Under the pieces are notes generated by a model. It ran no database searches and was not told the DNA's origin. It saw only the letters and a program-made list of their open reading frames with translations. This document shows, in pieces, positions 16,586-26,863 of a stretch of 64,000 nt of DNA. The position numbers and the translations under genes are program-made. The stretch covers positions 64,501 through 128,500 of the forward strand of contig NZ_FOTQ01000003.1 of assembly GCF_900114635.1 (NCBI RefSeq), read 5' to 3'. Source of the DNA: Shimia aestuarii. GTDB taxonomy: Bacteria > Pseudomonadota > Alphaproteobacteria > Rhodobacterales > Rhodobacteraceae. Each line of letters starts with the position of its first letter. The stretch's first letter is position 1.

Positions 16586-18043
16586 CTAAGAGCGAAATGC
16601 TTCTGCGATCCGCGCCACGCCGTCCGGGATGCGCGTTGCAGGGATCGAAGAGTAGCCAAGGCGATAGAAATTGGTTGGCTGGTCGGGGCCATGAAAGAAA
16701 TGATGGCCAGGTTCTATCAGGACGCTTTGTGCCCGCAGCTGCGTAGCGATGTCGTCGGTGTTGGATCCATCGGGTGCCTGCATCCAGAAGGACGACCCGC
16801 CGAACACGCCTTTGCCCGATACTCGGAGACCATGGGCGTCGATTGCGGTTTGCATCACGGCGCGGCGTTGTTTGAGCGCTTCGCGAATGCGGCGGATCAG
16901 GGCGTCGTAGTGGCCGAGTGACAGAAAATAGGCTGCCGTGCGCTGGATATGTCCGGGGGGGTGGCGCAGGACGCTTGCCCGAAGGGCGCGGGCCTCACGG
17001 ATAAAGCTTTCCGACCCGACGAGATAACCAAGGCGCAAACCGGGGAAAAGGGATTTCGAGAAGCTGCCGACATAGATCACCCGTCCGTCGGTATCCAGCG
17101 ATTTGAGCGCCGGAGAAGGGGCGTCGAGAAAGGACATTTCGAATTCATAGTCGTCTTCGACGATCAGCGCGTCTATGTCGCGTGCGCGTTCCAAAAGAGC
17201 GTGGCGGCGGGCCATGGGCATGGTGGCGGTGGTCGGGCATTGGTGGCTGGGGGTTGTGAAAATGACGTCGGACTCGTCGGGAATCGCATCCGGGCGCAGC
17301 CCGTCGCGATCCACGGGGACGGGGGTGACGTGGCAACGGGATTGTTCAAGAATTTCCCGAAGGGCGTAGTAGCAGGGGTCTTCGATCGCGGCGACTCGGC
17401 GTTGGGTCAGGAGGATCTGGGCCGCAATCCAAAGCGCATTCTGTGCGCCAAGCGTGATCAGGATTTCCTCGGGGCGGGCGATGATACCACGCCGGGGCAG
17501 GGTGTTGCGGGCGATAAATTCGACAAGGCGGGGGTCGTCCTGATCGTAATAATCGGCGGTGAGGGCCGAAAAATCCTTTTGACCCAACGCCTGCAGAGCG
17601 CAGAGGCGCCAGTTCGAATGATCAAAGAGAGATGGGTCGGTCTGGCCATAGACAAACGGATATCGATAACTGGCCCAGTCATGGGGCTTGTTCATCATGT
17701 TGCCGCCGGTGAAGCGGCGCCCGATGGCGCGGGTCCAGTCGACCGTTTCTTCGCCCTTCTGGGGCGGTGTAAAGCTGGGCGGAACGGGCGCGTTGTTTGA
17801 CACGAAATATCCCGACCGCCCGCGCGACGTCAGGTAGTCGTTTGCGAGGAGTTCGGTATAGGCCAACGTAACGGTGATGCGGCTGACGCCGAGGTGGCTG
17901 GCAAGGCGGCGGCTTGAGGGCAGTTTTTCGCCTTTGCGGAAACGTCCCGAAAGAATGCCTTCCGCAATCATCTGCTGAATCTGGGCCTGAAGTGTGCCCT
18001 GATTGTCGGGGGAAAGAAAAAAGGTTTCGACCGAAATCGCCAT
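16586..18043 (-). CDS. tauR: TauR, MocR-type (GntR/aminotransferase) regulator of taurine genes
   Basis: A 485-residue MocR-type regulator. Residues about 10-80 form a GntR winged helix (QIQQMIAEGILSGRFRKGEK, then RRLASHLGVSRITVTLAY). The rest is a fold-type I aminotransferase-like domain; the PLP lysine is in YVGSFSKSLFPGLRLGY. TauR of Rhodobacter capsulatus is known to activate taurine genes by binding CTGGAC(T/C)TA-type direct repeats. Such repeats lie 16 bases upstream of this start and upstream of tpa, supporting both the identity and autoregulation. It sits between xsc and tpa on the same strand. The effector is presumably taurine. Confidence 0.9.
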   Translation of the reverse strand: MAISVETFFLSPDNQGTLQAQIQQMIAEGILSGRFRKGEKLPSSRRLASHLGVSRITVTLAYTELLANDYLTSRGRSGYFVSNNAPVPPSFTPPQKGEETVDWTRAIGRRFTGGNMMNKPHDWASYRYPFVYGQTDPSLFDHSNWRLCALQALGQKDFSALTADYYDQDDPRLVEFIARNTLPRRGIIARPEEILITLGAQNALWIAAQILLTQRRVAAIEDPCYYALREILEQSRCHVTPVPVDRDGLRPDAIPDESDVIFTTPSHQCPTTATMPMARRHALLERARDIDALIVEDDYEFEMSFLDAPSPALKSLDTDGRVIYVGSFSKSLFPGLRLGYLVGSESFIREARALRASVLRHPPGHIQRTAAYFLSLGHYDALIRRIREALKQRRAVMQTAIDAHGLRVSGKGVFGGSSFWMQAPDGSNTDDIATQLRAQSVLIEPGHHFFHGPDQPTNFYRLGYSSIPATRIPDGVARIAEAFRS

Positions 18044-18058
18044 GACGCGCAGGCTACA

Positions 18059-18089
18059 CTGGACTTAGTTGGGGCGCAAACTGGACTTT
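18059..18089 (+). promoter_or_regulatory. TauR operator upstream of tauR
   Basis: CTGGACTTA (18059-18067) and CTGGACTTT (18081-18089) form a direct repeat with 22-base spacing, close to the tauR start. The closeness suggests autorepression, as is common for MocR regulators. The orientation is opposite to the tauR gene. Confidence 0.8.
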
Positions 18090-18126
18090 TCCATCGACGT
18101 TTTGCGAGCCTGAGAGGCGGGAAAGG

Positions 18127-18183
18127 CGCGCGGCCCGCCCCCGTGAAGAGGCCGGGCCGCGCGGGTCGTGCCCCGAAGGGCAC
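18127..18183 (-). terminator. Hairpins after tpa
   Basis: Just downstream of the tpa stop are GTGCCC-cgaa-GGGCAC (18168-18183) and the long stem CGCGCGGCCCG/CGGGCCGCGCG (18127-18137 with 18153-18163). No T run follows, so these may end transcription or protect the mRNA 3' end. Confidence 0.5.
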
Positions 18184-18202
18184 AACCGGAACATCGGTTA
18201 GG

Positions 18203-19603
18203 TCAGCCGAACACCTTTGTCAGGGCTTTGTCGACAGCGTCCGTGATGGCGTCGATATCTTCGGCTGTCGCAATCAGGGCGGGCGAGAAGCACAGCACAT
18301 TGTTGCGGTCCGGGATAGAGCGGTTGGCCGCGCCGATGATCACGCCCTGTGCGCCACAGTCGCCAACGACCGCGACCACATCTTTCTCGTCGACGGGTTC
18401 TTTGGTGTCACGGTCCTTGACCAGTTCGACGCCGAGGAAAAGCCCCTTGCCGCGCACATCACCAATCACTTCATGTTTTTCCATGAGTGCCTGAAGGTTG
18501 CCAAGCATGCGCTCGCCCATGACGGTGCAATTCTCCAGCAGCCCTTCTTCTTCGATGATCGCCATGTTTTCGAGCGCCGCCGACGGGCCGCCGGTGCAGC
18601 CGCCAAAGGTCGAGATGTCGCGGAAATGGTCAAGCTTGTCCGAAGGATCGGTCTTGAACATCTCGAAGACCTCTTCGGTAGTCACCATGCAGGCAATGGC
18701 GGCATAGCCCGAGGCGACGCCCTTGGCCATGGTCACGAAATCGGGCTTGATCCCGTAATGCTGATAGCCGAACCAGTGCGTGCCGGTACGCCCGATGCCA
18801 CAGACGACTTCGTCGATGTGCAGCAGGATGTCATACTGTTTGCAGATTTCCTGAACCCGCTCCCAGTAGCCTTCGGGCGGAGTGATCACGCCGCCACCAG
18901 CGGTGACCGGCTCAAGGCAGAGCGCGCCGACGGTTTCGGGGCCTTCGCGCAGGATTACCTCTTCAATCAGGTTTGCAGCAGCGATGCCGAAGTCGCGGCC
19001 CGAAAGATGGCCGAGCCCGAGCTCTTCCTTGCGGTATTCCATGCAGTGCGGCACGCGCACGAAGCCCGGCGCGAGGGGGCCATACTGTTTGACGCGCTCG
19101 TCCTGACCGCCGGCCGACATGGTCGCCAGCGTGCCGCCGTGATAGTCGCGGTCGCGGAACAGGATTTTGTGTTTCTTGCCGCCGTATTTTTTGTGCGCGA
19201 TCTGGCGCACCATCTTGAACGCCTTCTCGTTCGCTTCCGAGCCGGAGTTCGTGTAGTAGACGCGGCTCATGCCCGGCATCTTTTCGATCAGTTTCTCAGC
19301 GAAAATCGCGCCGGGGATCGAGCCTGCAGCCTGCGCAAAATAGCACATCTTCATCAGCTGTGCGTGCACGGCATTGGCAATGCGTTCGCGGCCATAGCCG
19401 ACATTCACGGTCCAGACCGCACCGGATACGGCGTCGATGTATTCCTTGCCGTACTGGTCCCAGACGCGCATGCCCTTGCCTTCGATAATGATGCGCGGAT
19501 CGCTGGTTTCAAAGGGTTTGTGCTGGACCAAGTGATGCCAGACATGCGCCTTGTCGGCGGCGACGACTCGGGAAAGATCGTTTTCGTTCAAAGTGCCGTC
19601 CAT
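18203..19603 (-). CDS. tpa: Taurine--pyruvate aminotransferase
   Basis: This 466-residue class III aminotransferase moves the amino group of taurine to pyruvate, giving sulfoacetaldehyde and alanine. The start MDGTLNENDLSRVVAADKAH and overall length match the Tpa group. The PLP-binding lysine is in PDFVTMAKGVASGYAA, and the cofactor-binding Asp lies in ILLHIDEVVCGIGRTG. A strong GAGGAGG leader precedes the ATG. TauR-type repeats occur 105-135 bases upstream. An alanine dehydrogenase, which normally recycles the pyruvate, and the TauABC uptake genes are not in this window. A related omega-aminotransferase activity is possible, but the setting with xsc and tauR makes Tpa secure. Confidence 0.93.
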   Translation of the reverse strand: MDGTLNENDLSRVVAADKAHVWHHLVQHKPFETSDPRIIIEGKGMRVWDQYGKEYIDAVSGAVWTVNVGYGRERIANAVHAQLMKMCYFAQAAGSIPGAIFAEKLIEKMPGMSRVYYTNSGSEANEKAFKMVRQIAHKKYGGKKHKILFRDRDYHGGTLATMSAGGQDERVKQYGPLAPGFVRVPHCMEYRKEELGLGHLSGRDFGIAAANLIEEVILREGPETVGALCLEPVTAGGGVITPPEGYWERVQEICKQYDILLHIDEVVCGIGRTGTHWFGYQHYGIKPDFVTMAKGVASGYAAIACMVTTEEVFEMFKTDPSDKLDHFRDISTFGGCTGGPSAALENMAIIEEEGLLENCTVMGERMLGNLQALMEKHEVIGDVRGKGLFLGVELVKDRDTKEPVDEKDVVAVVGDCGAQGVIIGAANRSIPDRNNVLCFSPALIATAEDIDAITDAVDKALTKVFG

Positions 19604-19707
19604 GGCGGAACCTCCTCGGGATGGCGATGTTTGATGGGGGTCGACGCAAAGGCAAAGACTCGCGTCGAAACTTGATCATATTCTCACTGGATTTTTGCTT
19701 TGGGAAG

Positions 19708-19738
19708 TAGGTCCAGTGGGATTTCAATATAAGTCCAA
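19708..19738 (-). promoter_or_regulatory. TauR operator upstream of tpa
   Basis: Reading the reverse strand, TTGGACTTA (19730-19738) and CTGGACCTA (19708-19716) form a direct repeat with the same 22-base spacing as the tauR site. A further CTGGATTTT (19687-19695) lies on the forward strand just downstream. Activation of tpa from here is expected. Confidence 0.8.
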
Positions 19739-19748
19739 TGTTGGCAGG

Positions 19749-19768
19749 GCTCGCGGTGCGCCGCGAGC
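19749..19768. terminator. Hairpin downstream of the aldehyde dehydrogenase gene
   Basis: GCTCGCGG-tgcg-CCGCGAGC forms an 8-base-pair stem about 85 bases after the aldehyde dehydrogenase stop on the reverse strand. No T run is present, so the terminator call is tentative. Confidence 0.35.
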
Positions 19769-19853
19769 GGTGTCGGACCGGGGATCTCAGGCCCGGAAAA
19801 AGAAACGCCGAGGCCCATGACCCCGGCGCTTCCAGATGTGGTTGTCGCGTGGC

Positions 19854-21281
19854 TCAGCCCATGGGCACGCCGGAAATCGCTTTGGTTTCGCAGAACTCTT
19901 CCAGTCCCCATTCGCCGCCTTCGCGGCCGTTGCCCGACTGTTTGTATCCGCCAAATGGCGATCCCTGAACGCGGCCGACACCGTTGGTTTCGACCATGCC
20001 CGAACGCACCTTGCGGGCCATGCGAAGGCGTTTGTCGTCATCCTGTGTCTGGATGTAATTGGTCAGGCCATAGACGGTGTCATTGGCCATGGCGACGGCC
20101 TCTTCCTCGGTGTCGAACGGGGTGATCGCCAGCACCGGGCCAAAAATTTCTTCGCGATAGATCGTCATGTCCGGAGTCACATCGGCAAAGACTGTCGGGC
20201 GCACGTAGTAGCCCTTGTTCATGCCTTCGGGACGCCCCAGGCCACCGGCGAGGAGGGTCGCACCTTCCTTAATGCCGATTTCGATCAGGCCTTGGATCTT
20301 GTTGAATTGAAGTTCCGACACGACCGGGCCGATATGGCGGCCGCTTTCAGTGGTCGGGCCAACCTGCGTGGCTTCGGCGGTTGCCTTGGCCTCGGCCACG
20401 GCGTCGTCATAGCGCGACCGTTCCACGAGCATACGGGTCGGGGCGTTACAGGATTGCCCGGTGTTCTGCATGCAGTGGATCACACCGCGTTTGACGGCCT
20501 TTTCGTCAGCGTCGGCAAAGATCACGTTCGCGCCCTTGCCGCCAAGTTCGAGGCTGACGCGCTTGAGCGTATCGGCGGCTGCCTTGGAAATCGCGATTCC
20601 GGCGCGGGTCGAGCCTGTGAAGCTCACCATGTCCACGTCCGGATGAGACGACAGCTGCGAGCCGACTCCGACACCGTCGCCGTTGACGAGGTTGAACACG
20701 CCCGGCGGGAAACCTGCCTCGTCCACCATCTCGGCAAACAACAAAGAAGACAGCGGAGAAATCTCCGACGGCTTGAGAACCATGGTACAGCCCACCGCCA
20801 TCGCTGGGATCGCCTTGAGGAACACCTGATTCATGGGCCAGTTCCAAGGGGTGATCAGCGCGCAAACCCCGATGGGTTCCTTGCGGATGCGATCGGCGCC
20901 CATCTTCTTTTCAAACTCGAACTCTTTCAGTGCTTCGAGGAAACCGGCCAGATGCCAGCTCCCGGCGCCCCATTGGTTGTTGCGCGCAAGGTCAATCGGC
21001 GCGCCCATTTCCATGCGCATCGCCTCGGCCATCTCATCGCGGCGGGCGTTGTAAATGTCGCCCAGCTTCTTGATCAGCGCCGCGCGTTCTTCAACGGGTG
21101 TTTCTGCCCATCCGTCAAAGGCGGCGCGCGCTGCGGCAACGGCGGCGTCGGTATCGGCCTGATCGCCCAGCGAAATCACGGCGCAGGTTTCTTCGGTGGC
21201 CGGGTCGATGACGGCAAGGTCGTTGGGGGTCGCGGGGTCGACCCACTGACCGTTGATATAGAATTGGCGTTTCTCGATCAT
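19854..21281 (-). CDS. NAD(P)-dependent aldehyde dehydrogenase
   Basis: A 475-residue aldehyde dehydrogenase oxidising an aldehyde to its acid. The catalytic cysteine is in NTGQSCNAPTRML, the general-base glutamate in VSLELGGKGAN, and the conserved stretches ITPWNWPMNQ and SFTGSTRAG (cofactor side) and EEIFGPVL are all intact. The substrate cannot be told from sequence. It lies directly upstream of tpa on the same strand, yet no TauR-like repeat precedes it and a 250-base gap with a hairpin separates it from tpa, so membership in the taurine regulon is uncertain. Sulfoacetaldehyde or betaine aldehyde are possible substrates. A 20-base palindrome is found 78 bases upstream of its start. Confidence 0.85.
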   Translation of the reverse strand: MIEKRQFYINGQWVDPATPNDLAVIDPATEETCAVISLGDQADTDAAVAAARAAFDGWAETPVEERAALIKKLGDIYNARRDEMAEAMRMEMGAPIDLARNNQWGAGSWHLAGFLEALKEFEFEKKMGADRIRKEPIGVCALITPWNWPMNQVFLKAIPAMAVGCTMVLKPSEISPLSSLLFAEMVDEAGFPPGVFNLVNGDGVGVGSQLSSHPDVDMVSFTGSTRAGIAISKAAADTLKRVSLELGGKGANVIFADADEKAVKRGVIHCMQNTGQSCNAPTRMLVERSRYDDAVAEAKATAEATQVGPTTESGRHIGPVVSELQFNKIQGLIEIGIKEGATLLAGGLGRPEGMNKGYYVRPTVFADVTPDMTIYREEIFGPVLAITPFDTEEEAVAMANDTVYGLTNYIQTQDDDKRLRMARKVRSGMVETNGVGRVQGSPFGGYKQSGNGREGGEWGLEEFCETKAISGVPMG

Positions 21282-21358
21282 GGTACTCTCCCTGAGAATC
21301 TGTACGCACTTTGTCAGCGCGAAGTTGCTGTCACAAGCACATGTCGCGTGACGTCACG

Positions 21359-21378
21359 AATAATTTGATCAAATTATT
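21359..21378. promoter_or_regulatory. 20-bp perfect palindrome in a divergent promoter region
   Basis: AATAATTTGATCAAATTATT is a perfect AT-rich palindrome in the 268-base gap between the aldehyde dehydrogenase (reverse) and peroxiredoxin (forward) genes. It is a strong operator candidate for a homodimeric repressor. No regulator gene lies next to it. The rest of this gap shows no gene. Confidence 0.65.
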
Positions 21379-21549
21379 TGGCAAACGTAAAGAGGGGGAT
21401 TGTATTAGACCGTTTCCCCGGGGAAAGGAGGTCCTTGGCCAAAGTCACGACTTCTGGACCATTTTTTGTGTGGCGACCACTTTGTATTCGCGCCGCAGGG
21501 CTTATGTGCTGAAGAAGGCAAGATATTTGGACCAGAAAGGGAGAAACCG

Positions 21550-22203
21550 ATGGGTCTTCGAATTAATGACATTGTTCCCAATTTCACAGCAGAAACAGAT
21601 CAGGGCGCGATCACGTTCCATGACTGGATTGGCGACAGCTGGGCGATCCTGTTTTCGCACCCCAAGGATTTCACCCCCGTTTGTACTACCGAATTCGGCG
21701 CCGTGGCGCAGCTGGCCGATGAATGGGCCAAGCGCAACACCAAGGTGATTGGTCTCAGCGTGGATGGCGTCGAAGAACACAAGCAGTGGAAGAGCGACAT
21801 TGAAACCTTTGGCGGCGCAAGCGCAGGGTTCCCGATCATTGCGGACCAGGGGCTTGAGGTGTCCAAGGCATTCGATATGTTGCAAGCCGACTACTACCTG
21901 TCAGAAAACCCCACACCGGCAGACAGCCAGACCGTGCGGTCCGTTTTCATCATTGGCCCGGACAAACAACTCAAGCTGAGCATGACCTATCCGATGAACG
22001 TCGGGCGCAACTTCGCCGAAGTTCTGCGCGCATTGGATGGACTTCAAACCGCCGCGCGCGAAGGTGTGGCTACGCCTGCGAACTGGACGCCCGGTGCGGA
22101 TGTCGTGATTCCGACTGCCGTGTCGGATGAGGATGCCAAGGCGAAATTCGGTGACTACACCACGCATTTCCCCTATCTGCGGATGACCAAGCTGCCCGAG
22201 TGA
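21550..22203 (+). CDS. 1-Cys peroxiredoxin (Prx6 type)
   Basis: A 217-residue peroxiredoxin that reduces hydrogen peroxide and organic peroxides. The peroxidatic cysteine Cys45 lies in HPKDFTPVCTTEFGAV, and it is the only cysteine in the protein, so it is of the 1-Cys class and needs an external thiol for recycling. The C-terminal region WTPGADVVIPTAVSDEDAK is characteristic of the Prx6 subfamily. The ATG at 21550 follows AAAGGGAGAAACC. It is transcribed divergently from the aldehyde dehydrogenase, with the palindrome at 21359 between them. Confidence 0.92.
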   Translation: MGLRINDIVPNFTAETDQGAITFHDWIGDSWAILFSHPKDFTPVCTTEFGAVAQLADEWAKRNTKVIGLSVDGVEEHKQWKSDIETFGGASAGFPIIADQGLEVSKAFDMLQADYYLSENPTPADSQTVRSVFIIGPDKQLKLSMTYPMNVGRNFAEVLRALDGLQTAAREGVATPANWTPGADVVIPTAVSDEDAKAKFGDYTTHFPYLRMTKLPE

Positions 22204-22209
22204 CCTGTT

Positions 22210-23028
22210 TCAGCTGGGCGGCTTGTCCAGCCTGCGCAGTGTTGCCACAAACTCCTCGAGCGTGCCCACTTCGCGGGCACGCTCGTATTCTGCCATGAAC
22301 AACAAATCCCTGATGAGGGCCAATCGCTCGGCATCACGGGTTTCGGCGCGCATACGCCGGATTTCTTCTTCGATCCGCTCCGCCTCGGCAAGACGTTTGC
22401 GTAACTCGGCCGCCTCGGTGGCGGTTTTGATCGAAGGCCGCTTGGCAAATGCATGCAGGGCCTCAAACCCTTCCTCTCGAAAGGCGCGCACCTCGGTCAT
22501 GACCGCATCGCGTTGGGCCTGATTGAGCGTGACGTTTGCCAGCCGGTCGATATAGCCGCCGACCTTTTCGCTGAGGGCCGGGGGCAGGGCTTGTTGTTGC
22601 AAGGCTGGCAAGTCCGGTACGGGATCCGGCATCGGGTGGTTCTGGGTGTCCTTCAATTGCCGTTGCAGCGCAACGAAGCTTCGTACGACCTGTTTTGTCA
22701 CCGCCACGGCGCGCTCGGTTTTGAGAACCGTGGCGCACATGATTACACCTTCTTCGGTATAGACTGTTGGCGGCACGCGCCGCTTTGGATCGATATTTGC
22801 GGTCACGTTTTGTGACCGCAACGCCTCGGTCTCTTGTTCGGTCACTTGAAAGGCGTAGCTCTCGGGAAACTTGTCCGCATTTCGGGCGAGGGTCGCCTGA
22901 TTGAGGCGTCCGGTCTTGGTTCCGAAAAGCGCAGCGACATCGCTGTCCAGCATCACGAGCTTGTTCCTGACTTGATAGATCGGGGGCGCGGGGGAGGTTT
23001 TGGGCAAATTTGGTCCTGTAATTTGCAA
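22210..23028 (-). CDS. ORF6N domain protein
   Basis: A 272-residue protein with an N-terminal ORF6N domain (about residues 15-115), recognisable from IYQVRNKLVMLDSDVAALFG and the later GVIMCATVLKTERAVAVTKQ. ORF6N is a DNA-binding fold common in phages and in mobile or defence-linked genes. The C-terminal third (about 175-260) is a highly charged coiled coil (LRKRLAEAERIEEEIRRMRA). No other phage gene is nearby and its base composition resembles the surroundings, so it looks like an old, settled acquisition. It ends 6 bases from the convergent peroxiredoxin stop. Role unknown. Confidence 0.75.
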   Translation of the reverse strand: MQITGPNLPKTSPAPPIYQVRNKLVMLDSDVAALFGTKTGRLNQATLARNADKFPESYAFQVTEQETEALRSQNVTANIDPKRRVPPTVYTEEGVIMCATVLKTERAVAVTKQVVRSFVALQRQLKDTQNHPMPDPVPDLPALQQQALPPALSEKVGGYIDRLANVTLNQAQRDAVMTEVRAFREEGFEALHAFAKRPSIKTATEAAELRKRLAEAERIEEEIRRMRAETRDAERLALIRDLLFMAEYERAREVGTLEEFVATLRRLDKPPS

Positions 23029-23072
23029 TCACAAAATGTGATTGCAGCCTATCGCGACGCGTGCCACGAAAA

Positions 23073-23098
23073 AAGCCCCGGTGTTTCCACCGGGGCTT
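23073..23098 (-). terminator. Rho-independent terminator of pnp
   Basis: AAGCCCCGGTG-tttc-CACCGGGGCTT forms an 11-base-pair stem. On the reverse strand it is followed by a U run (A run 23069-23074 on the forward strand), fitting termination of pnp. Confidence 0.9.
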
Positions 23099-23121
23099 GG
23101 AACTGAAAAGCAAACTGAGGA

Positions 23122-25272
<2,151 letters not shown>

Positions 25273-25286
25273 CAGTTTTTCCTAGT

Positions 25287-25300
25287 TGGGAGCGCTCCCA
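25287..25300. promoter_or_regulatory. 14-bp palindrome in the pnp leader
   Basis: TGGGAGCGCTCCCA is a perfect palindrome 14 bases upstream of the pnp start. The form, a CG-centred GGGAGCGCTCCC, is like operators of LacI-family regulators, but no such regulator is nearby. It may instead fold in the mRNA leader. The remainder of the 385-base gap to the next gene shows no further feature that I can support. Confidence 0.45.
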
Positions 25301-25657
25301 GGCGTATCCCGGGTCTCCCGTTTCAATGGCGGCCCCATTGCCGCCGACCCCTTTTCATCCTTCTTCCGAGTGCCAAGGGTCAGGGCACACCGTCTCAGAT
25401 GCAGGGGCCATATCTGAAAACAGGGGATTTGGAAACAACGATTTTTGAACGGTTTCGTGAGCAGATAAGGATGAAACCGCGTTGTGATCGCGAGGCGGCA
25501 ACAGATTGTTTACAGCCGAGGAATGGATTTTTGGCAAAAATGCGGCAATACTGTGGCCAATGCGTCGGGCCATTGGGGGCAACTGGACCGGCACTCCACA
25601 AACAGCGTCACACCTTAATGTGTAAAGAGGCGACGCCCCCGAATTGAGAGCAGATTG

Positions 25658-26383
25658 ATGAAATTCACCCTTTCCCTTCTCGCGGCTGCCGTTTTGTTTT
25701 TGGCAGGCTGTTCTGAAACCGTAACCCGCAGCCAAGTGGACAATGTCTCGCGCGCGGATGGGCCACGTATTCTCGCCATGGGCGATTCCCTGATGGCCTG
25801 GCATGGGGTCACAGAGCGTTCGATCACGCATTCTCTGGCCAATGAACTTGGCGAACCGGTGCTGAACCGCTCGATTGGTGGCGCGCGCATCATCTATGGT
25901 TTGCCGATTTCGGGCTCGATGGGGATGAAGATTGCCAACCAGTACAAAGAGGGTAACTGGGATTGGATTGTGCTGAACGGTGGCGGCAACGACCTGTGGC
26001 TGGGCTGTGGCTGTGTGGCGTGTGATCCCAAGATTGAACGCATGATCTCGGAAGACGGGCGCAAGGGCGCTATTCCACATCTGGTGGATTCGCTGCGCAA
26101 GACCGGAGCGAACATTGTCTATGTTGGCTATCTGCGTAGCCCCGGTGTCTGGTCTCCGATCGAGGAGTGTCGCGATGACGGTGACAAGCTGGAAGCGCGG
26201 ATCGAGAAACTGGCAGAGATCTTGCCCAACGTCCATTTTGTGTCGCTCAAGGATCTGGTGCCGCATGGGGATCGTTCGTATCACGGGGCGGACATGATTC
26301 ACCCGTCGCTCAAGGCGAGCCGCGAAATAGGCAAGCGGGTGGCCGCCGTAATCAAGGCCAGCGAGACTGCTCAGTTGCAGTAA
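25658..26383 (+). CDS. SGNH/GDSL hydrolase-family lipoprotein
   Basis: A 241-residue exported hydrolase. Residues 1-18 form a lipoprotein signal with lipobox LAGC (LLAAAVLFLAGCSETV), so it is lipid-anchored. SGNH blocks are visible: block I MGDSLMAW (catalytic Ser), the oxyanion Gly in SIGGARIIYG, block III NGGGNDLWLG, and the C-terminal DMIHPS with Asp and His. The substrate is unknown; esterase or deacetylase activity on envelope glycans is typical of the family. ATG 25658 is chosen over the TTG one codon earlier. It is transcribed against the flanking rpsO and pnp genes, breaking their usual pairing, and ends at a bidirectional terminator. Confidence 0.85.
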   Translation: MKFTLSLLAAAVLFLAGCSETVTRSQVDNVSRADGPRILAMGDSLMAWHGVTERSITHSLANELGEPVLNRSIGGARIIYGLPISGSMGMKIANQYKEGNWDWIVLNGGGNDLWLGCGCVACDPKIERMISEDGRKGAIPHLVDSLRKTGANIVYVGYLRSPGVWSPIEECRDDGDKLEARIEKLAEILPNVHFVSLKDLVPHGDRSYHGADMIHPSLKASREIGKRVAAVIKASETAQLQ

Positions 26384-26408
26384 CCGCGCTACGCTTTCCC
26401 AAAAAAGA

Positions 26409-26436
26409 AAACGCCCGCTCGGTTGAGCGGGCGTTT
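26409..26436. terminator. Bidirectional terminator between the SGNH gene and rpsO
   Basis: AAACGCCCGCTC-ggtt-GAGCGGGCGTTT gives a 12-base-pair stem with a tetraloop, an A run on the left and a T-rich right side, so it can end transcription of both convergent genes. Confidence 0.92.
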
Positions 26437-26458
26437 CTTGTTTCCGGATCGGAACGAC

Positions 26459-26728
26459 TTAGCGGCGGATGCCCAGACGTTTGATCAGGTCCTGATAGCG
26501 TGCTTCTTCTTTGCCCTTCAGGTAGTCCAGCAGCTTACGGCGCTGAGCAACCATTTTCAGAAGACCACGGCGACCGTGGTTGTCTTTTTTGTGGGTTTTG
26601 AAGTGCTCGGTCAGGGTGTTGATGCGCGAGGTGAGGATTGCAACCTGAACTTCGGGCGAACCGGTGTCGCCTTCCTTGGTTGCGAATTCTTTCATCAGGC
26701 GTGCTTTTTCGTCAGCAGTGATCGACAT
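26459..26728 (-). CDS. rpsO: 30S ribosomal protein S15
   Basis: An 89-residue protein identical in length and layout to bacterial S15, which binds the central domain of 16S rRNA early in 30S assembly. The signature [20 protein letters not shown] (about 45-64) is intact. AAGGAGA precedes the ATG at 26728; codons further upstream in the open frame are not part of it. It keeps its conserved place downstream of truB and upstream of pnp, though not adjacent to either. Confidence 0.98.
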   Translation of the reverse strand: MSITADEKARLMKEFATKEGDTGSPEVQVAILTSRINTLTEHFKTHKKDNHGRRGLLKMVAQRRKLLDYLKGKEEARYQDLIKRLGIRR

Positions 26729-26863
26729 CGGGGTCTCCTTAGGTTGAAGGTTAAGGGCACAAGCCGGGATGTCGTCCAGCAAGGTCCGTGGAGAAATCTG
26801 TCGAGATTCGTTCAACAGATGCGCGCGTATAGGAGATATCGTGCGAAAAGGAAAGGGGCGTGA

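Noticed and set aside
25528-25548. Partial match to the dispersed tail (GGATTTTTGGCAAAAATG)
   Set aside because: It lacks the GAGTATTT start and any adjacent hairpin; the match is short and probably chance.
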